DNA of 64,000 bases from Rhizobium sp. L51/94 (GCF_019355555.1 NZ_CP072141.1:2970001-3034000), one strand, 5' to 3'. Positions 7,497 to 16,457 are shown, numbered from the stretch's first letter. The notes: generated by a model not told the origin, from the letters alone. Made by a program: numbers and translations.

Positions 7497-10211
7497 TCAG
7501 GACTGCACTTCAGGTTTGCCATCGACTTTACGCCGGCTGGGCCTGGTGCGTGTCTCCGCTGGCACCGGCGCTTCTGGCGGCTGGATCGGCGGCTCGACGA
7601 TGTCATCGGCCTTTTCCGTGCTTTCAGGTAGCGTGGCTTCCACCCGCTGTCTTTCCGCGCGACGGCTGATGTGCAATTCCTGCTGCGGGTAAGGCATGTC
7701 GATGCCTTCCTTCTTAAAGCGCTTCAGGATGGCAATGCGCAGGTTGTTGCGGATAGGCATGCCATCGGAGAGGTCAGCCAGGTAGAACCGCATCTCGAAG
7801 TCCAGCGACGACGGACCGAAGCGGAGGAACTCGACGTGCGGCTCCGGGTTTTTCAGCACTTTGGGCACTGCCTTGACCAGTTCCAGCAGGATTGCCATTA
7901 CCTGCTCCGGGTCGCAGTCATAGCCCACCGAAACCGGGATTTCGGAGCGCGCGAGCCTATTACGGTGCGTCCAGTTGCCGACCGACGCATTGATCAGCTC
8001 GGAATTCGGCACGATGATCGATTGCTGGCGAAAGGTCTCGATCTCCGTCGCACGGACGGAAATACGCTTGACGATACCCTCCGATGTCCCGGAAACGATC
8101 CAGTCGCCGACCTTGAACGGCCTCTCGACGAGAAGAATGAGGCCAGAGACGAAATTGGAAACGATGTTCTGCAGGCCGAAACCGATACCGACGGACAGCG
8201 CACTGGCAACCAGCGCAAGGCTCGACAGATCGATGCCGGCAGCAGAAATGCCGATGACGGCGGCAATCGCCACGCCGAGATAGCCGATGCCGGTCTTGAC
8301 CGAGTTGCGGACGCCGAGATCGACCTGGCCACGCGCCATGACCGTGCCGTCCAGCCAGCGCTGGAACCAGCGGGTAACGAGGTAGCCGCCGATGAAGAAC
8401 AGGATGCCGGCAAGGATACCGACGAGGGAGATCCTGATGCTGCCGAGCCTTATCTCGGTGAACAGCCGATAGAAGAAGATTTCCAGATCCTGAACGTGGA
8501 ACCCCCACGACAACAGGATGAGCGGGATGCCGGTCATCAGCGCGAAGACATAGATTGCCAGTCCTGCCACGAGGCCCGCCTGGTCGAGCATCGCGGTGCT
8601 GATGCTCGCACGGCTCTGCAGAAACCGGCCGACCGATGTCTCGGGGAAATTCTCCTGATCGGACACTGCCTTGCCGAGCAGGATGCCGAGATACATGGTG
8701 ACGAGGACGGCGCTGGTGACGATCAGCTGCAGCGCGATAAAGCGGGCGAGCCCGACATAGCCGATCACCGCCATGAAGATCAGCGCGGCACCGATGACCC
8801 TCAAGATGATGGCGAGTCCGTGCGGCCAGCGTCGGCCCGGAGCCTCGGGATCGCCGCTTCTCGCAAGCATCGGCTTGCCGAACGACACGGCGATGAAGAT
8901 CAGGCCGATGATCATCGCTGCAGAGAAGCTCTTCGCGACGGTGACGATGACCGGCGAGCCCATCGATTCGCTGATGCGATTGAGGACGAAATCGAGGCCA
9001 TTGACGATGGCAATGGCGAGCAAGCACCAGCCGACGGATCGAGCGCCCTTGTTGGAGAGCTTCACGAGCCGCCAGCTGGGCTCGAACGGCGCAAAGACGG
9101 CGTTGACGAAGCTTGCTACGAAATAGACCAGCCCGACGAAGCCGAAAACTGCTGAAAACACCGGCGCGATGTCCGGCCGCAGCACATTGAAAGTCTCGAG
9201 GAAAAAGAACGAGAGCACGAGAAAGGCAGCCACCGACAACGCCCGGATCATCGTCGACCAGAACGCGATGGAGAGCCGGCTCATATAGGAGGGAGCCTCG
9301 ATCGTCTCGTCACGGAAGAAGTATCGCCCGAAAAGCCGGTACCCCCCGGCCATGAAGATCAGCGCTGCGGCAAGGGACAGGAAAACAGCTGTAAACAGCG
9401 GGATCCGTTTGAATTTCCAGACGAACGTACCCCAGCTCGAGAGAGCGTTGCGAAAGTTGACAGCCTCCTGCACGAGCGCCTGGCCGGCGTCGTCGAAGGT
9501 CGACAGCGAGAGTTCGGTACGGCGAAAGAGGGTATCGGCAAAAAGGCGCCGTCGGAGCTCGGTGATCTGACCGGACACCCGATTGGCACTGGCCGTCAGA
9601 TTGTCGGCATCGCCCATCACCACGTTGATCTGCGCGATCGCAGACGTCAGCTTTTCGCGTTCCTGCGTGACGATGGGAGCCTCTGCAGGCTGGCCCTCTT
9701 TCGGCGGCGGGCCGATCTGCGTCAGTCGCGCCGTCATTTCGTCGGCCCGTGGCTTCAGGCGCCCCGAGATCTCGGCCGCGGCACGGGTGAGATCGTCAGC
9801 CTTTCCGGCAAGGACCACCAGCGCATCGTCATCGGACGCGCCCTGTTTGACACTGTCCTCGAGGGAGGAAAGCTGTTTGCGAGCCTGGGCGATCTCGGCA
9901 GCCGTTCGATCGAGGCCGTTGGCCGCAGGCGGTTGCTGTTTTTGCTGGGCATCCGCCGACGGCGCGTCCGGCTTGGTCGCATCGGGCTTCGCTGCATCGG
10001 GCTTGGGCGCGTCAGGAGCGGGCGCAGCCGCTGGCGCTGGCGTTGTCTCGGGTGACGATGTCGCCGGAGCCGCCGACTGCTGCGCGCGTGCCGGCAAGGC
10101 AACCGCAGTCGCTGACACGGCCAGTGTCAGGAAAAGGACGGAGATCGAATTCAGAAGTGGTCGCAAGCGTCTTCCCCAGGGCAACAGGTCAGTTGGCGAG
10201 ATCATCGTCAT
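7497..10211 (-). CDS. Large MscS-type mechanosensitive channel (DUF3772 type)
   Basis: About 904 residues: a signal peptide ending at ARAQQ, an Ala/Pro/Lys-Asp low-complexity stretch (roughly 45-95), a periplasmic coiled-coil region, then about ten hydrophobic helices and a C-terminal MscS domain. The channel-lining helix is seen as LVASALSVGIGFGLQNIV, followed by the beta domain (LLVERPFKVGDWIV). Such channels release solutes on hypo-osmotic shock. The repeated PDAAKPDATKPDA-like linker is probably a flexible spacer. Two ATGs (10211, 10205) and an upstream GTG (10253) are possible starts; none has a strong ribosome binding site. A GCTGCAG/CTGCAGC hairpin at 7465-7483 lies just after the stop. 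Confidence 0.9.
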   Translation of the reverse strand: MTMISPTDLLPWGRRLRPLLNSISVLFLTLAVSATAVALPARAQQSAAPATSSPETTPAPAAAPAPDAPKPDAAKPDATKPDAPSADAQQKQQPPAANGLDRTAAEIAQARKQLSSLEDSVKQGASDDDALVVLAGKADDLTRAAAEISGRLKPRADEMTARLTQIGPPPKEGQPAEAPIVTQEREKLTSAIAQINVVMGDADNLTASANRVSGQITELRRRLFADTLFRRTELSLSTFDDAGQALVQEAVNFRNALSSWGTFVWKFKRIPLFTAVFLSLAAALIFMAGGYRLFGRYFFRDETIEAPSYMSRLSIAFWSTMIRALSVAAFLVLSFFFLETFNVLRPDIAPVFSAVFGFVGLVYFVASFVNAVFAPFEPSWRLVKLSNKGARSVGWCLLAIAIVNGLDFVLNRISESMGSPVIVTVAKSFSAAMIIGLIFIAVSFGKPMLARSGDPEAPGRRWPHGLAIILRVIGAALIFMAVIGYVGLARFIALQLIVTSAVLVTMYLGILLGKAVSDQENFPETSVGRFLQSRASISTAMLDQAGLVAGLAIYVFALMTGIPLILLSWGFHVQDLEIFFYRLFTEIRLGSIRISLVGILAGILFFIGGYLVTRWFQRWLDGTVMARGQVDLGVRNSVKTGIGYLGVAIAAVIGISAAGIDLSSLALVASALSVGIGFGLQNIVSNFVSGLILLVERPFKVGDWIVSGTSEGIVKRISVRATEIETFRQQSIIVPNSELINASVGNWTHRNRLARSEIPVSVGYDCDPEQVMAILLELVKAVPKVLKNPEPHVEFLRFGPSSLDFEMRFYLADLSDGMPIRNNLRIAILKRFKKEGIDMPYPQQELHISRRAERQRVEATLPESTEKADDIVEPPIQPPEAPVPAETRTRPSRRKVDGKPEVQS

Positions 10212-10281
10212 CGCTTGTAAAGCAAACCAAGGCGACAGAAAGGCAACCTTCACAGCACTTGCGAGTCGCGCGCCGCATCGA

Positions 10282-11340
10282 TCAGTCGATAGAGAAATTC
10301 AACATCGCCCGCGTGCCTTGGCGATCGGGAGCGTAGAGAATGCTGGACTTCAGGCTGGATGCCATCGCCGTCAGGATCTTGGTCCCGAGCCCTGTGCCCT
10401 TGGCCGGAGCCGTCCGGTCGAAGCCGACGCCGTCGTCTTCGACATGCACGCGGAGGCCACCCTGGCCAGTCTGGTCGACAACCACGCGGATTTCACCGGT
10501 CTGACCGGCGGGATAGGCGTACTTATAGGCGTTGGTGACGAGTTCGCTGATGATCAGGCCGAGCGTGATCACCTTGTCAGTCGACAGTATGACATCGTCG
10601 CACTCGACCTTCACACTATGCGGCCGCTGCTCGTCGCGCATGGACGCCTCGAGTTCGGCAAGCAGGCTCTCCAGATATTCCTTCACCCGGACGGTACCGA
10701 CCTCGTGGCTGGTGTAGAGCCGCCGGTGGACGCTGGCGATGGCATTGATGCGGATCTGCGTTTCCTGCAGCGCATCGATGGTCACCTGATCCTTGGTGAC
10801 GGAAGCCTGCATGCGGATCAGCGCGGCCACCAGGCCGAGGCTGTTGGCGATCCGATGGTTGACTTCGGAGAGCAGTAGCTCGGCGCGGTCGCGTTCATGG
10901 CGGATCACCGCCTGAGCACGCAACGTGTCACGCCGAAACCGCGCCCGCTCCAACCCTTGGGCCAACGCTGCGGCCAGCAGGTCGAAATAATCGGACGAAA
11001 CACCCTTCATGACATAGTCGTCAGCGCCAGCCTTCAGAGCGGCAACCGCAACGCCGGCATCTCCCGACCCGGTCGCGTAGATGACCGGCGGGTGATCGGC
11101 ACCGGAGACGATGCAGGGCAGCAGGTCCAGCCCCGTTTCCCCTTCGAGGAAATGGTCGAGGACAATCGCGTCAATGCCACCTTCGGCAAGACGCGCGAGG
11201 CCGGCAGCGCCGTCCTTCGCCAGATGAAGCTCGTAGCCGCGACGCTGCATGTTCTTGCGCGTCAGCACGCCGAGTGCTTCATCGTCGTCTATATAGAGAA
11301 TATGGATCGCAGCATCCGCCGCAGCATCCAGCTCTATCAT
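10282..11340 (-). CDS. Receiver-histidine kinase hybrid (REC plus HisKA_2/HWE-type)
   Basis: A 352-residue cytosolic protein: an N-terminal receiver (acid pocket YIDDDE at 16-21, acceptor D62 in IVLDHF, Lys in DYVMKG) followed by a kinase core of the HisKA_2/HWE group, with His162 in LSEVNHRIANSLG, N-box SELVTNAYKYA and DDGVGFD. There is no membrane segment. Kinases of this group, including receiver-first forms such as PakF of Sphingomonas, phosphorylate the anti-anti-sigma regulator PhyR in the general stress response. The start ATG 11340 overlaps the upstream stop (ATGA), so translation is coupled. It is the last gene of a three-gene cascade. Confidence 0.88.
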   Translation of the reverse strand: MIELDAAADAAIHILYIDDDEALGVLTRKNMQRRGYELHLAKDGAAGLARLAEGGIDAIVLDHFLEGETGLDLLPCIVSGADHPPVIYATGSGDAGVAVAALKAGADDYVMKGVSSDYFDLLAAALAQGLERARFRRDTLRAQAVIRHERDRAELLLSEVNHRIANSLGLVAALIRMQASVTKDQVTIDALQETQIRINAIASVHRRLYTSHEVGTVRVKEYLESLLAELEASMRDEQRPHSVKVECDDVILSTDKVITLGLIISELVTNAYKYAYPAGQTGEIRVVVDQTGQGGLRVHVEDDGVGFDRTAPAKGTGLGTKILTAMASSLKSSILYAPDRQGTRAMLNFSID

Positions 11341-11783
11341 TCCACCTCCGGGATCTTCATGACGGCAACGAACATGCCGAGCTGCTGTATCGCATGCACG
11401 AACTTGTCGTATTGCATCGGTTTGCTGACATAGACATTGGCGCCGAGGTCGTAGCAACGGGCGATTTCGCGCGGGTCGTCGGTGGTCGTCAGAACGATCA
11501 CCATTGCCCGCCTCGTGTGCTCGTTGGCCTTGACCTTCTGGAGAATATCCAGCCCGCTCATGTCGGGAAGGTTGAGGTCGAGCAGGATGAGGATGGGCTG
11601 CCCACGCGAAGGCTCGCCACTGCCATCCTTGCCAAGCATGAAGTCGAGCGCATCTCCGCCTGTGACAAAGGGCACAATCTCGTTGGTGACGCCGGCGCGA
11701 CGGATATTCTTCTCGATCAGCCGTGCGTGGCCTTCATCGTCTTCGATCATGATGATCTTGACGGTATTCGGGGAACTCATCAT
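11337..11783 (-). CDS. Single-domain response regulator (Rcp1/CheY-like)
   Basis: A 148-residue stand-alone receiver with complete phosphorylation machinery: acidic pocket EDD at 14-16, acceptor D69 in LLDLNLPDMSG, Thr100 region (VLTTTDD) and Lys121 in SKPM. The long beta3-alpha3 insertion (GKDGSGEPSRGQ) is typical of Rcp1-type regulators found next to bacteriophytochrome or CHASE kinases. It lacks an output domain, so it must act by protein contact or as a phosphate shuttle. Its ATG (11783) overlaps the stop of the CHASE3 kinase by four bases and its stop overlaps the start of the next kinase, placing it between two kinases in one operon. Confidence 0.93.
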   Translation of the reverse strand: MMSSPNTVKIIMIEDDEGHARLIEKNIRRAGVTNEIVPFVTGGDALDFMLGKDGSGEPSRGQPILILLDLNLPDMSGLDILQKVKANEHTRRAMVIVLTTTDDPREIARCYDLGANVYVSKPMQYDKFVHAIQQLGMFVAVMKIPEVE

Positions 11784-13273
11784 TTCGAATCTTCTCTTTT
11801 CAATCGGGCCATATCGGCAGCAATCTTAACTTCGAACGTTGTCCCCTGCCCCAGCTCGGAACTAACGGTAACATCTCCGCCGAGACGCCGGGCCAGCGCA
11901 CGAACATGGGCAAGGCCAACGCCGTCGCCCGGCATGTCCTGTCTGCCCGAGCGCCGGAACAGTTCGAAAATCCTCTCCTGGTCGCCTGCAGCGATTCCCC
12001 GTCCATTATCGCTGATTTCGACGCTCGCGAACATACCGTGGCGCCTGCCGGAAATGGAGATCTTACCGCGCCGTGAGGGGTCCAGGTACTTGATGGCATT
12101 GTCCAGCAGGTTGCCGACGATCTGCTGCAGAGCTAGCCGGTCGGACTGCACCTCGGGAAGCACGCCTTGTATATCGACTTCGATCTCGGCCTCGTCGAGC
12201 CTGTGACGGAGCGTACCCAACGTGTCCTCGACCAGCTCCGACAGCTTGATCCGATCGCGGTGCAGTTCGCGGTTTCCGGCCCGCGCGAGCACAAGGATCT
12301 GGTTGATCAGATTGTCCATCCGACGCATCGAAGTCCGAATGAAACCAAGCGCTTCAGGGATATCCGTGTCGACGGCCTCGATGGCCGCACGACCTTCGAT
12401 CGTTGTGAGATCGGCATTGTTTTTCTCGAGGTATGACTTGAACACCTGTGCGGCACGATCGAGCTCCTCCGTGAAGCCCATGATGTTGACGAGCGGAGCG
12501 CGCAAATCGTGGCTGACGATGTAGGCGTAGGCCTGCAGCTCGTCGTTTGCCCTTTGCAGCCCTTGAGTGCGGGCTACCACGGTCTCTTCCAGCGTTTCGT
12601 TCGCACTGGCAAGCTGCAGTCGTGCCGCCTCGATCTGCCTGTGGTGATCGCGGATAAGCTTGAACGCGCCGGCGGCTAGTGCCACGAGCAAGGCCGCACT
12701 GACGGCAATGATCGCCGACAGTGACGTTGTCGATGCTTTGAGCGAGGCGATATGGTCGCCCGAATTGACGACGCCGCGCTGCTGGATAACATTGATCTCA
12801 TGACGGATTTCATCCATCAGCTCGATCCCGACATTCGATTCGACCAACGCTATCGAACCGGCAGTATCGCCGGCGGAACGCAGGTCCACCGTGCGTTTCA
12901 TCTCCGCGAGCTTTCGATCCATGAGGGATCTGAGATTGTCCAGCGAAGACTGGGGAACGCCGATTTCGAGCAGGCGCGGCGTGAGCGCGGCGATTTCGGC
13001 CGGGATCGACACTGCGGATTTTGTGAACGGCGCAAGATAACGCGCATCGCCGGTCAGAAGATAGCCGCGCTGTCCGGTTTCGGCGTCCTGCGCCGAACTC
13101 AGCAGGTTGAGCACGCGATTGTTGAGGCGGCTTGCATCGACAGCGCTGTCCGCCTCCTCCGCCGCACGACCGCTGAAATAAAGGGCGCCGAGGACAACAA
13201 GGAGCAGCGTTATCGCGCCAACGGTCAGGATCGCAGGGATGGAACTGGAAATCGATTTATTGAAACGTATCAT
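11780..13273 (-). CDS. CHASE3-domain sensor histidine kinase
   Basis: A 497-residue membrane sensor: TM1 (about 12-33), a helical extracytoplasmic CHASE3 domain with the signature AQDAETGQRGYLLTG (61-75), TM2 (about 183-206), a coiled-coil linker (212-250), a HisKA dimerisation domain with His255 in YIVSHDLRAP, and a HATPase domain (N392 in NLLDNAIKY, DNGRGI, and GDGVGLAHV). CHASE3 domains sense unknown extracellular signals. The organisation resembles phytochrome-type kinases without the chromophore module, which pair with Rcp1-type receivers like the next gene. It heads the operon, with an EcfG-type promoter 85 bases upstream, so its level probably rises in general stress. Confidence 0.93.
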   Translation of the reverse strand: MIRFNKSISSSIPAILTVGAITLLLVVLGALYFSGRAAEEADSAVDASRLNNRVLNLLSSAQDAETGQRGYLLTGDARYLAPFTKSAVSIPAEIAALTPRLLEIGVPQSSLDNLRSLMDRKLAEMKRTVDLRSAGDTAGSIALVESNVGIELMDEIRHEINVIQQRGVVNSGDHIASLKASTTSLSAIIAVSAALLVALAAGAFKLIRDHHRQIEAARLQLASANETLEETVVARTQGLQRANDELQAYAYIVSHDLRAPLVNIMGFTEELDRAAQVFKSYLEKNNADLTTIEGRAAIEAVDTDIPEALGFIRTSMRRMDNLINQILVLARAGNRELHRDRIKLSELVEDTLGTLRHRLDEAEIEVDIQGVLPEVQSDRLALQQIVGNLLDNAIKYLDPSRRGKISISGRRHGMFASVEISDNGRGIAAGDQERIFELFRRSGRQDMPGDGVGLAHVRALARRLGGDVTVSSELGQGTTFEVKIAADMARLKREDSK

Positions 13274-13357
13274 CTTCGCTACGATGCACCCATGCCGACC
13301 GTTATCAGGCCAGGCCAGACGAGATGCGCCTGTAGCGACGCCACCGATCCCTTCGGG

Positions 13358-13382
13358 AACGCCCCTGGATTGAAATGGTTCC
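13358..13382 (-). promoter_or_regulatory. EcfG (RpoE2)-type promoter of the three-gene kinase operon
   Basis: On the minus strand: GGAAC (13382-13378), 16 bases, CGTT (13361-13358), an exact match to the alphaproteobacterial general-stress promoter GGAAC-N16/17-CGTT. Its predicted transcript start leaves a leader of roughly 75 bases before ATG 13273. The same stretch also reads GGAAC-N16-GGTT on the plus strand (13356-13380), a weaker match with no gene in front of it. Confidence 0.7.
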
Positions 13383-13458
13383 CAGGCCTCTGAAAAATAA
13401 TCGATATTCGTGGCATCTCGTTAGGTCGCCTATTGGAAGCCCGGGTGACTTGGTCTGC

Positions 13459-13920
13459 CTAGCCCGTCACGGAAACGAGCGCTTCTTCAGCATCCAGCCC
13501 TTGCGTCCCGCTCGCCACGAATTGCTCAAGCGTCATATTGTCGAGGATCGTTGCGACGGCGTCGCGAACCACGGTCATCGACCTCCGTACCTGGCAGCCT
13601 GCCGGATCGGCACAGTCGTCGCAGGCTTCAAAGGCAGTACGGCTTGCACAACGGATTGGCGCCAGCGGCCCGTCAAGGGTGCGGATCACATGGCCGATAC
13701 GAATTTCGGCAGCGGGACGAGACAACGAATAGCCGCCTCCCGGGCCCTTCTTCGAGCGCAGCACGCCGGAATTTCGCAACTCCAGCAAAATCGCATCGAG
13801 AAACTTCTTCGGAATGTTGTTGCGCAGAGCAACGTCGTTGATGAAGGCGGTTTCGCCCGGGCCCAGACGAGCAAGATCGACCAACGCCTTGAGACCGTAT
13901 TTTCCTTTTTTTGTCAGCAT
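13459..13920 (-). CDS. Rrf2-family transcriptional regulator with four cysteines
   Basis: A 153-residue regulator with the Rrf2 winged helix (KKGKYGLKALVDLARL, then IPKKFLDAILLELRNSG and the wing KKGPGGGYSLSRP). Members sense Fe-S status, nitric oxide or thiol metabolites. Cysteines sit in the C-terminal half as C-x8-C-x2-C-x5-C (IRCASRTAFEACDDCADPAGC region, about residues 91-109), which differs from the C-x5-C-x7-C pattern I associate with IscR, NsrR and RirA. It may therefore bind a cluster or metal differently. It follows the FAD/NAD(P) protein gene on the same strand at 161 bases and could regulate it. Confidence 0.88.
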   Translation of the reverse strand: MLTKKGKYGLKALVDLARLGPGETAFINDVALRNNIPKKFLDAILLELRNSGVLRSKKGPGGGYSLSRPAAEIRIGHVIRTLDGPLAPIRCASRTAFEACDDCADPAGCQVRRSMTVVRDAVATILDNMTLEQFVASGTQGLDAEEALVSVTG

Positions 13921-14081
13921 GAGATTCGCTTACCTGAAGACGCACGACCGCAGCATCTCGCTGATCGGCAATCACGCAAGCTGCGTAACGCCGGGAGCGC
14001 GCGCGGGCAAGCCGATATCTCAGAAATTGCAGGCTTATAAGACGATAAAATTGCGTTTGGACGAGAGGCGGCCGCAACCCG

Positions 14082-15518
14082 CTAGATGCTGTGCAGGCGC
14101 TGCGTCGCTGGAAACATTGCACGGACCGTATCTGCAACGCCGGATGCGACCAAGACCGCGTGCTCCGTTACCTGCGGCAGGCCCATCAGTTCGCCGAATG
14201 TACCGCGCGCCAGCGGTCCCGATATGAACAGGGATTCCGTCGCCGTGCCGGACGCACCGATCGCTTGTGAATTTGCATTGCAGTCGAGACCGAGTCGCGT
14301 TGGGTCGTTCACCAGATAGCCCCGTTCGGCCAGACCTGCCAGGAAGGGCTGGCTGCGAAGGATGCCGCCATGCCCCGGCCCCGTTGTGACCACCACCGCA
14401 TCGAAATGCCGCTCCACACGCTGGCGCGACCGCCCGAGCCGCAGCACGCAGCGGATGCGATCCTCGTCGATTGAAACTTCGGCCACGGAGCCAGCCAGCA
14501 CGGTCATTCGACCCTCGGCGATTGCCTCCTCGCTGGCGGCCTCGACTTGCGGCGCGACACGGAACCGGTGGACGTCCCAGAACGGCCGAAGGTGACGCGC
14601 GATCCGCCGCCTCTCCTCGACCGGCAGGCCGCGCCATAGCGCCTCGCCTTGGCCCCTCACCTGATCGATGACCGCATGCCAGCTAAGCCCCTCTCTGCCC
14701 GCTTCGCGAATGGCCGCCCGCACGCGTTTGAGAAGTCCTGATGCAGTCTGCGCAGGCTCGGAGGTGAAATCGCCGAACGGATCCTGCGGCATCGAAGGAT
14801 GACCGCGCGATCGCAAGCCTCGGCGTGATACCGCTGTGATCTGTCCCCGATGGCCTCGCAGGCCAAGCGCTGCAACGACATCGGCCGATGTCAGCCCGTT
14901 GCCGACGATCAGCACACGGTCGTCGACACCGATCGGGTCGAGCGCGCCCCGCCGGGTAGGGTCGGCGACGAAGCGCGGATCTCCGGCAAGAACACTGGCA
15001 AGCGGCTCCGGTGCGGACGGTGCCGGATGGCTGGTCGCAATGACGAGTATATCGGCGTCGATAACATAACCGCCCTCGCCCGTCAGATGCCACCGGCCAT
15101 TAAGGCGATCGGCCGAGAGCACGCGCTCGCGAACATGGCGGACGGAACCGCTCTCGACCAGCGGCCGGATCATCGCGTTCATGTAGCGCCCGAACAGACC
15201 GCGCCTCGGATAGAGGGCGCCGCTGGCTGCCAGTGCGTCGGGATCGTCGCCAAGAGCCCCGTTCGTATCGATCCAGCGCTGGAAGTGCTCTGGATCATCC
15301 GGAAACAGGCTCATGCGGGTGGATGGCACGTTGATGCGGTGGGCAGGCTCGACGGTGTCGTAGGCGAGACCTGCGCCAAGCAATGCCCGTGGTTCGAAGA
15401 GCACGATCTGTTGCCTGCCGAACAGACCTGTTCCCGCCAGATGGTAGGCAACCGCCGCCCCTGAAACACCACCTCCAACAATGGCAACAACAGGAATAGT
15501 CTCGGGCGAAGAAAGCAT
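14082..15518 (-). CDS. FAD/NAD(P)-binding protein (COG4529-type)
   Basis: A 478-residue flavoprotein-like enzyme. The N-terminal Rossmann motif VAIVGGGVSGAAVAYHL binds FAD; a second dinucleotide motif, VLIVGNGLTSADVVAAL, lies near residue 175, and ATSHP plus VTTGPGH are typical of this class. The family (NAD_binding_9/COG4529, near hydroxyacylglutathione or HcpA-type flavoproteins) has no agreed substrate. The start ATG 15518 follows AAGGA at 7-base spacing; upstream Met codons (15539, 15665) give no family-like sequence. It is transcribed toward the Rrf2 gene. Confidence 0.8.
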   Translation of the reverse strand: MLSSPETIPVVAIVGGGVSGAAVAYHLAGTGLFGRQQIVLFEPRALLGAGLAYDTVEPAHRINVPSTRMSLFPDDPEHFQRWIDTNGALGDDPDALAASGALYPRRGLFGRYMNAMIRPLVESGSVRHVRERVLSADRLNGRWHLTGEGGYVIDADILVIATSHPAPSAPEPLASVLAGDPRFVADPTRRGALDPIGVDDRVLIVGNGLTSADVVAALGLRGHRGQITAVSRRGLRSRGHPSMPQDPFGDFTSEPAQTASGLLKRVRAAIREAGREGLSWHAVIDQVRGQGEALWRGLPVEERRRIARHLRPFWDVHRFRVAPQVEAASEEAIAEGRMTVLAGSVAEVSIDEDRIRCVLRLGRSRQRVERHFDAVVVTTGPGHGGILRSQPFLAGLAERGYLVNDPTRLGLDCNANSQAIGASGTATESLFISGPLARGTFGELMGLPQVTEHAVLVASGVADTVRAMFPATQRLHSI

Positions 15519-15736
15519 CAGCCAGTCCTTTTTATGCATCGCCTGCCGGAAGCCGAACTCTACTCCGGGCGTCGCGCGATCAATATACGCTGGTGGCGGC
15601 GTGACAAGGGAAGGGCTTCCCCTCATGAGACGGGCAGCGGAATGTTTTTTCGAGCTTTTCCGCAACCCTGAATTTTATTCATGACGACCCATCCAAAGAG
15701 GAGTACACTGGACGCGCTCTTGAGGAGGAGAAAAAC

Positions 15737-15838
15737 ATGGAAATCTTCAGACTGCTGACAGCATTCGACTACCTGCTGGTTGCTGTACTCTGCGGCGTAT
15801 TCGCACTGGCGATGGCCAACGGAAGAAGCCATCGCTGA
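15737..15838 (+). CDS. Small membrane protein, 33 aa
   Basis: A short gene below usual ORF cut-offs: ATG 15737 to TGA 15838, preceded by a near-perfect GAGGAGGAG ribosome binding site. It encodes 33 residues with one hydrophobic helix (about 11-27, ending ALAMANGRSHR) and a positive tail, so it should sit in the inner membrane with its C-terminus in the cytoplasm. It lies alone between the divergent FAD-protein gene and the convergent stress operon. No family recognised; the strong start site is the main evidence that it is translated. Confidence 0.55.
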   Translation: MEIFRLLTAFDYLLVAVLCGVFALAMANGRSHR

Positions 15839-15839
15839 T

Positions 15840-15880
15840 AAACAAAATCGGCCCGAAGATCTGAGGAGACCTTCGGACCG
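15840..15880 (-). terminator. Terminator of the SDR-PNPOx operon
   Basis: On the minus strand a 10-bp stem with one wobble pair (15871-15880 with 15849-15858) is followed by ATTTTGTTTAT. It lies about 78 bases beyond the stop of the general stress protein gene and touches the end of the 33-residue gene on the other strand. Confidence 0.6.
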
Positions 15881-15957
15881 ACATACTCTCGAGGCTCAAC
15901 CGGCAAGTTTGAATGGGCTGCCGGGCCAAAATTAAAAGGCTGAAGAAACTCAGGTCC

Positions 15958-16440
15958 TTAAAGCGAGACCTTGGCATTTTCGCCCATGTCGGGCTTCGCG
16001 CTCGACATGGCTGCAGCAATCATTTTGACGTAGCTGACCACGGTGCCGGGGCTATCCCAGTATTCCGCATATTTCGGCGTAACTTTCAGCACGCGGATAG
16101 ACGGATCTTCGGCGCTTTCCCACCAGGCCTTGGCGGGCGTCGAGAAAAGTTCGCGGATCCGCTCCCGGTCGTTAGACACTTCTGCATCGCCCGTCACGGA
16201 AACGTACTTCTGGCCCTTCGTGTCGGCAAAGGACAGGCCGACATTATGCCGGCGCTCAATTTCCTCATCCTTGTGGCTAGCCACATCCGTCAGAAAATAG
16301 ATCGCATTTTCAATCGGCTCGAAATGGGCTGCCATTGGCCGCGAACGGATGTCCTCGCCGACCCGGGTGGAAAGCATGCAGAAGAGGATCTTCTCCATCA
16401 ATTCCCAGGTGCGTGCGACCTTTTCGTTTTCCTGTGTCAT
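15958..16440 (-). CDS. General stress protein of the pyridoxamine 5'-phosphate oxidase fold
   Basis: A 160-residue protein with the split-barrel FMN-binding fold of GsiB/Gsp26-type general stress proteins (pyridoxamine-phosphate oxidase-like): FCMLSTRVGEDIRSRPMAA near the start, then YFLTDVASHKDEEI and VSVTGDAEVSNDRE. These proteins bind flavins and are induced in stress, but their reaction is unknown. It starts 17 bases after the SDR gene on the same strand, with a short AGGAAATGTC-type ribosome binding site, so both share the EcfG-type promoter upstream of the SDR. Confidence 0.85.
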   Translation of the reverse strand: MTQENEKVARTWELMEKILFCMLSTRVGEDIRSRPMAAHFEPIENAIYFLTDVASHKDEEIERRHNVGLSFADTKGQKYVSVTGDAEVSNDRERIRELFSTPAKAWWESAEDPSIRVLKVTPKYAEYWDSPGTVVSYVKMIAAAMSSAKPDMGENAKVSL

Positions 16441-16457
16441 GACATTTCCTCTTTTGA

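Noticed and set aside
7671..9155. 494-codon open frame on the plus strand
   Set aside because: Antisense to the MscS-type channel gene; sequence is rich in Asp, Arg and His, as expected of a shadow.
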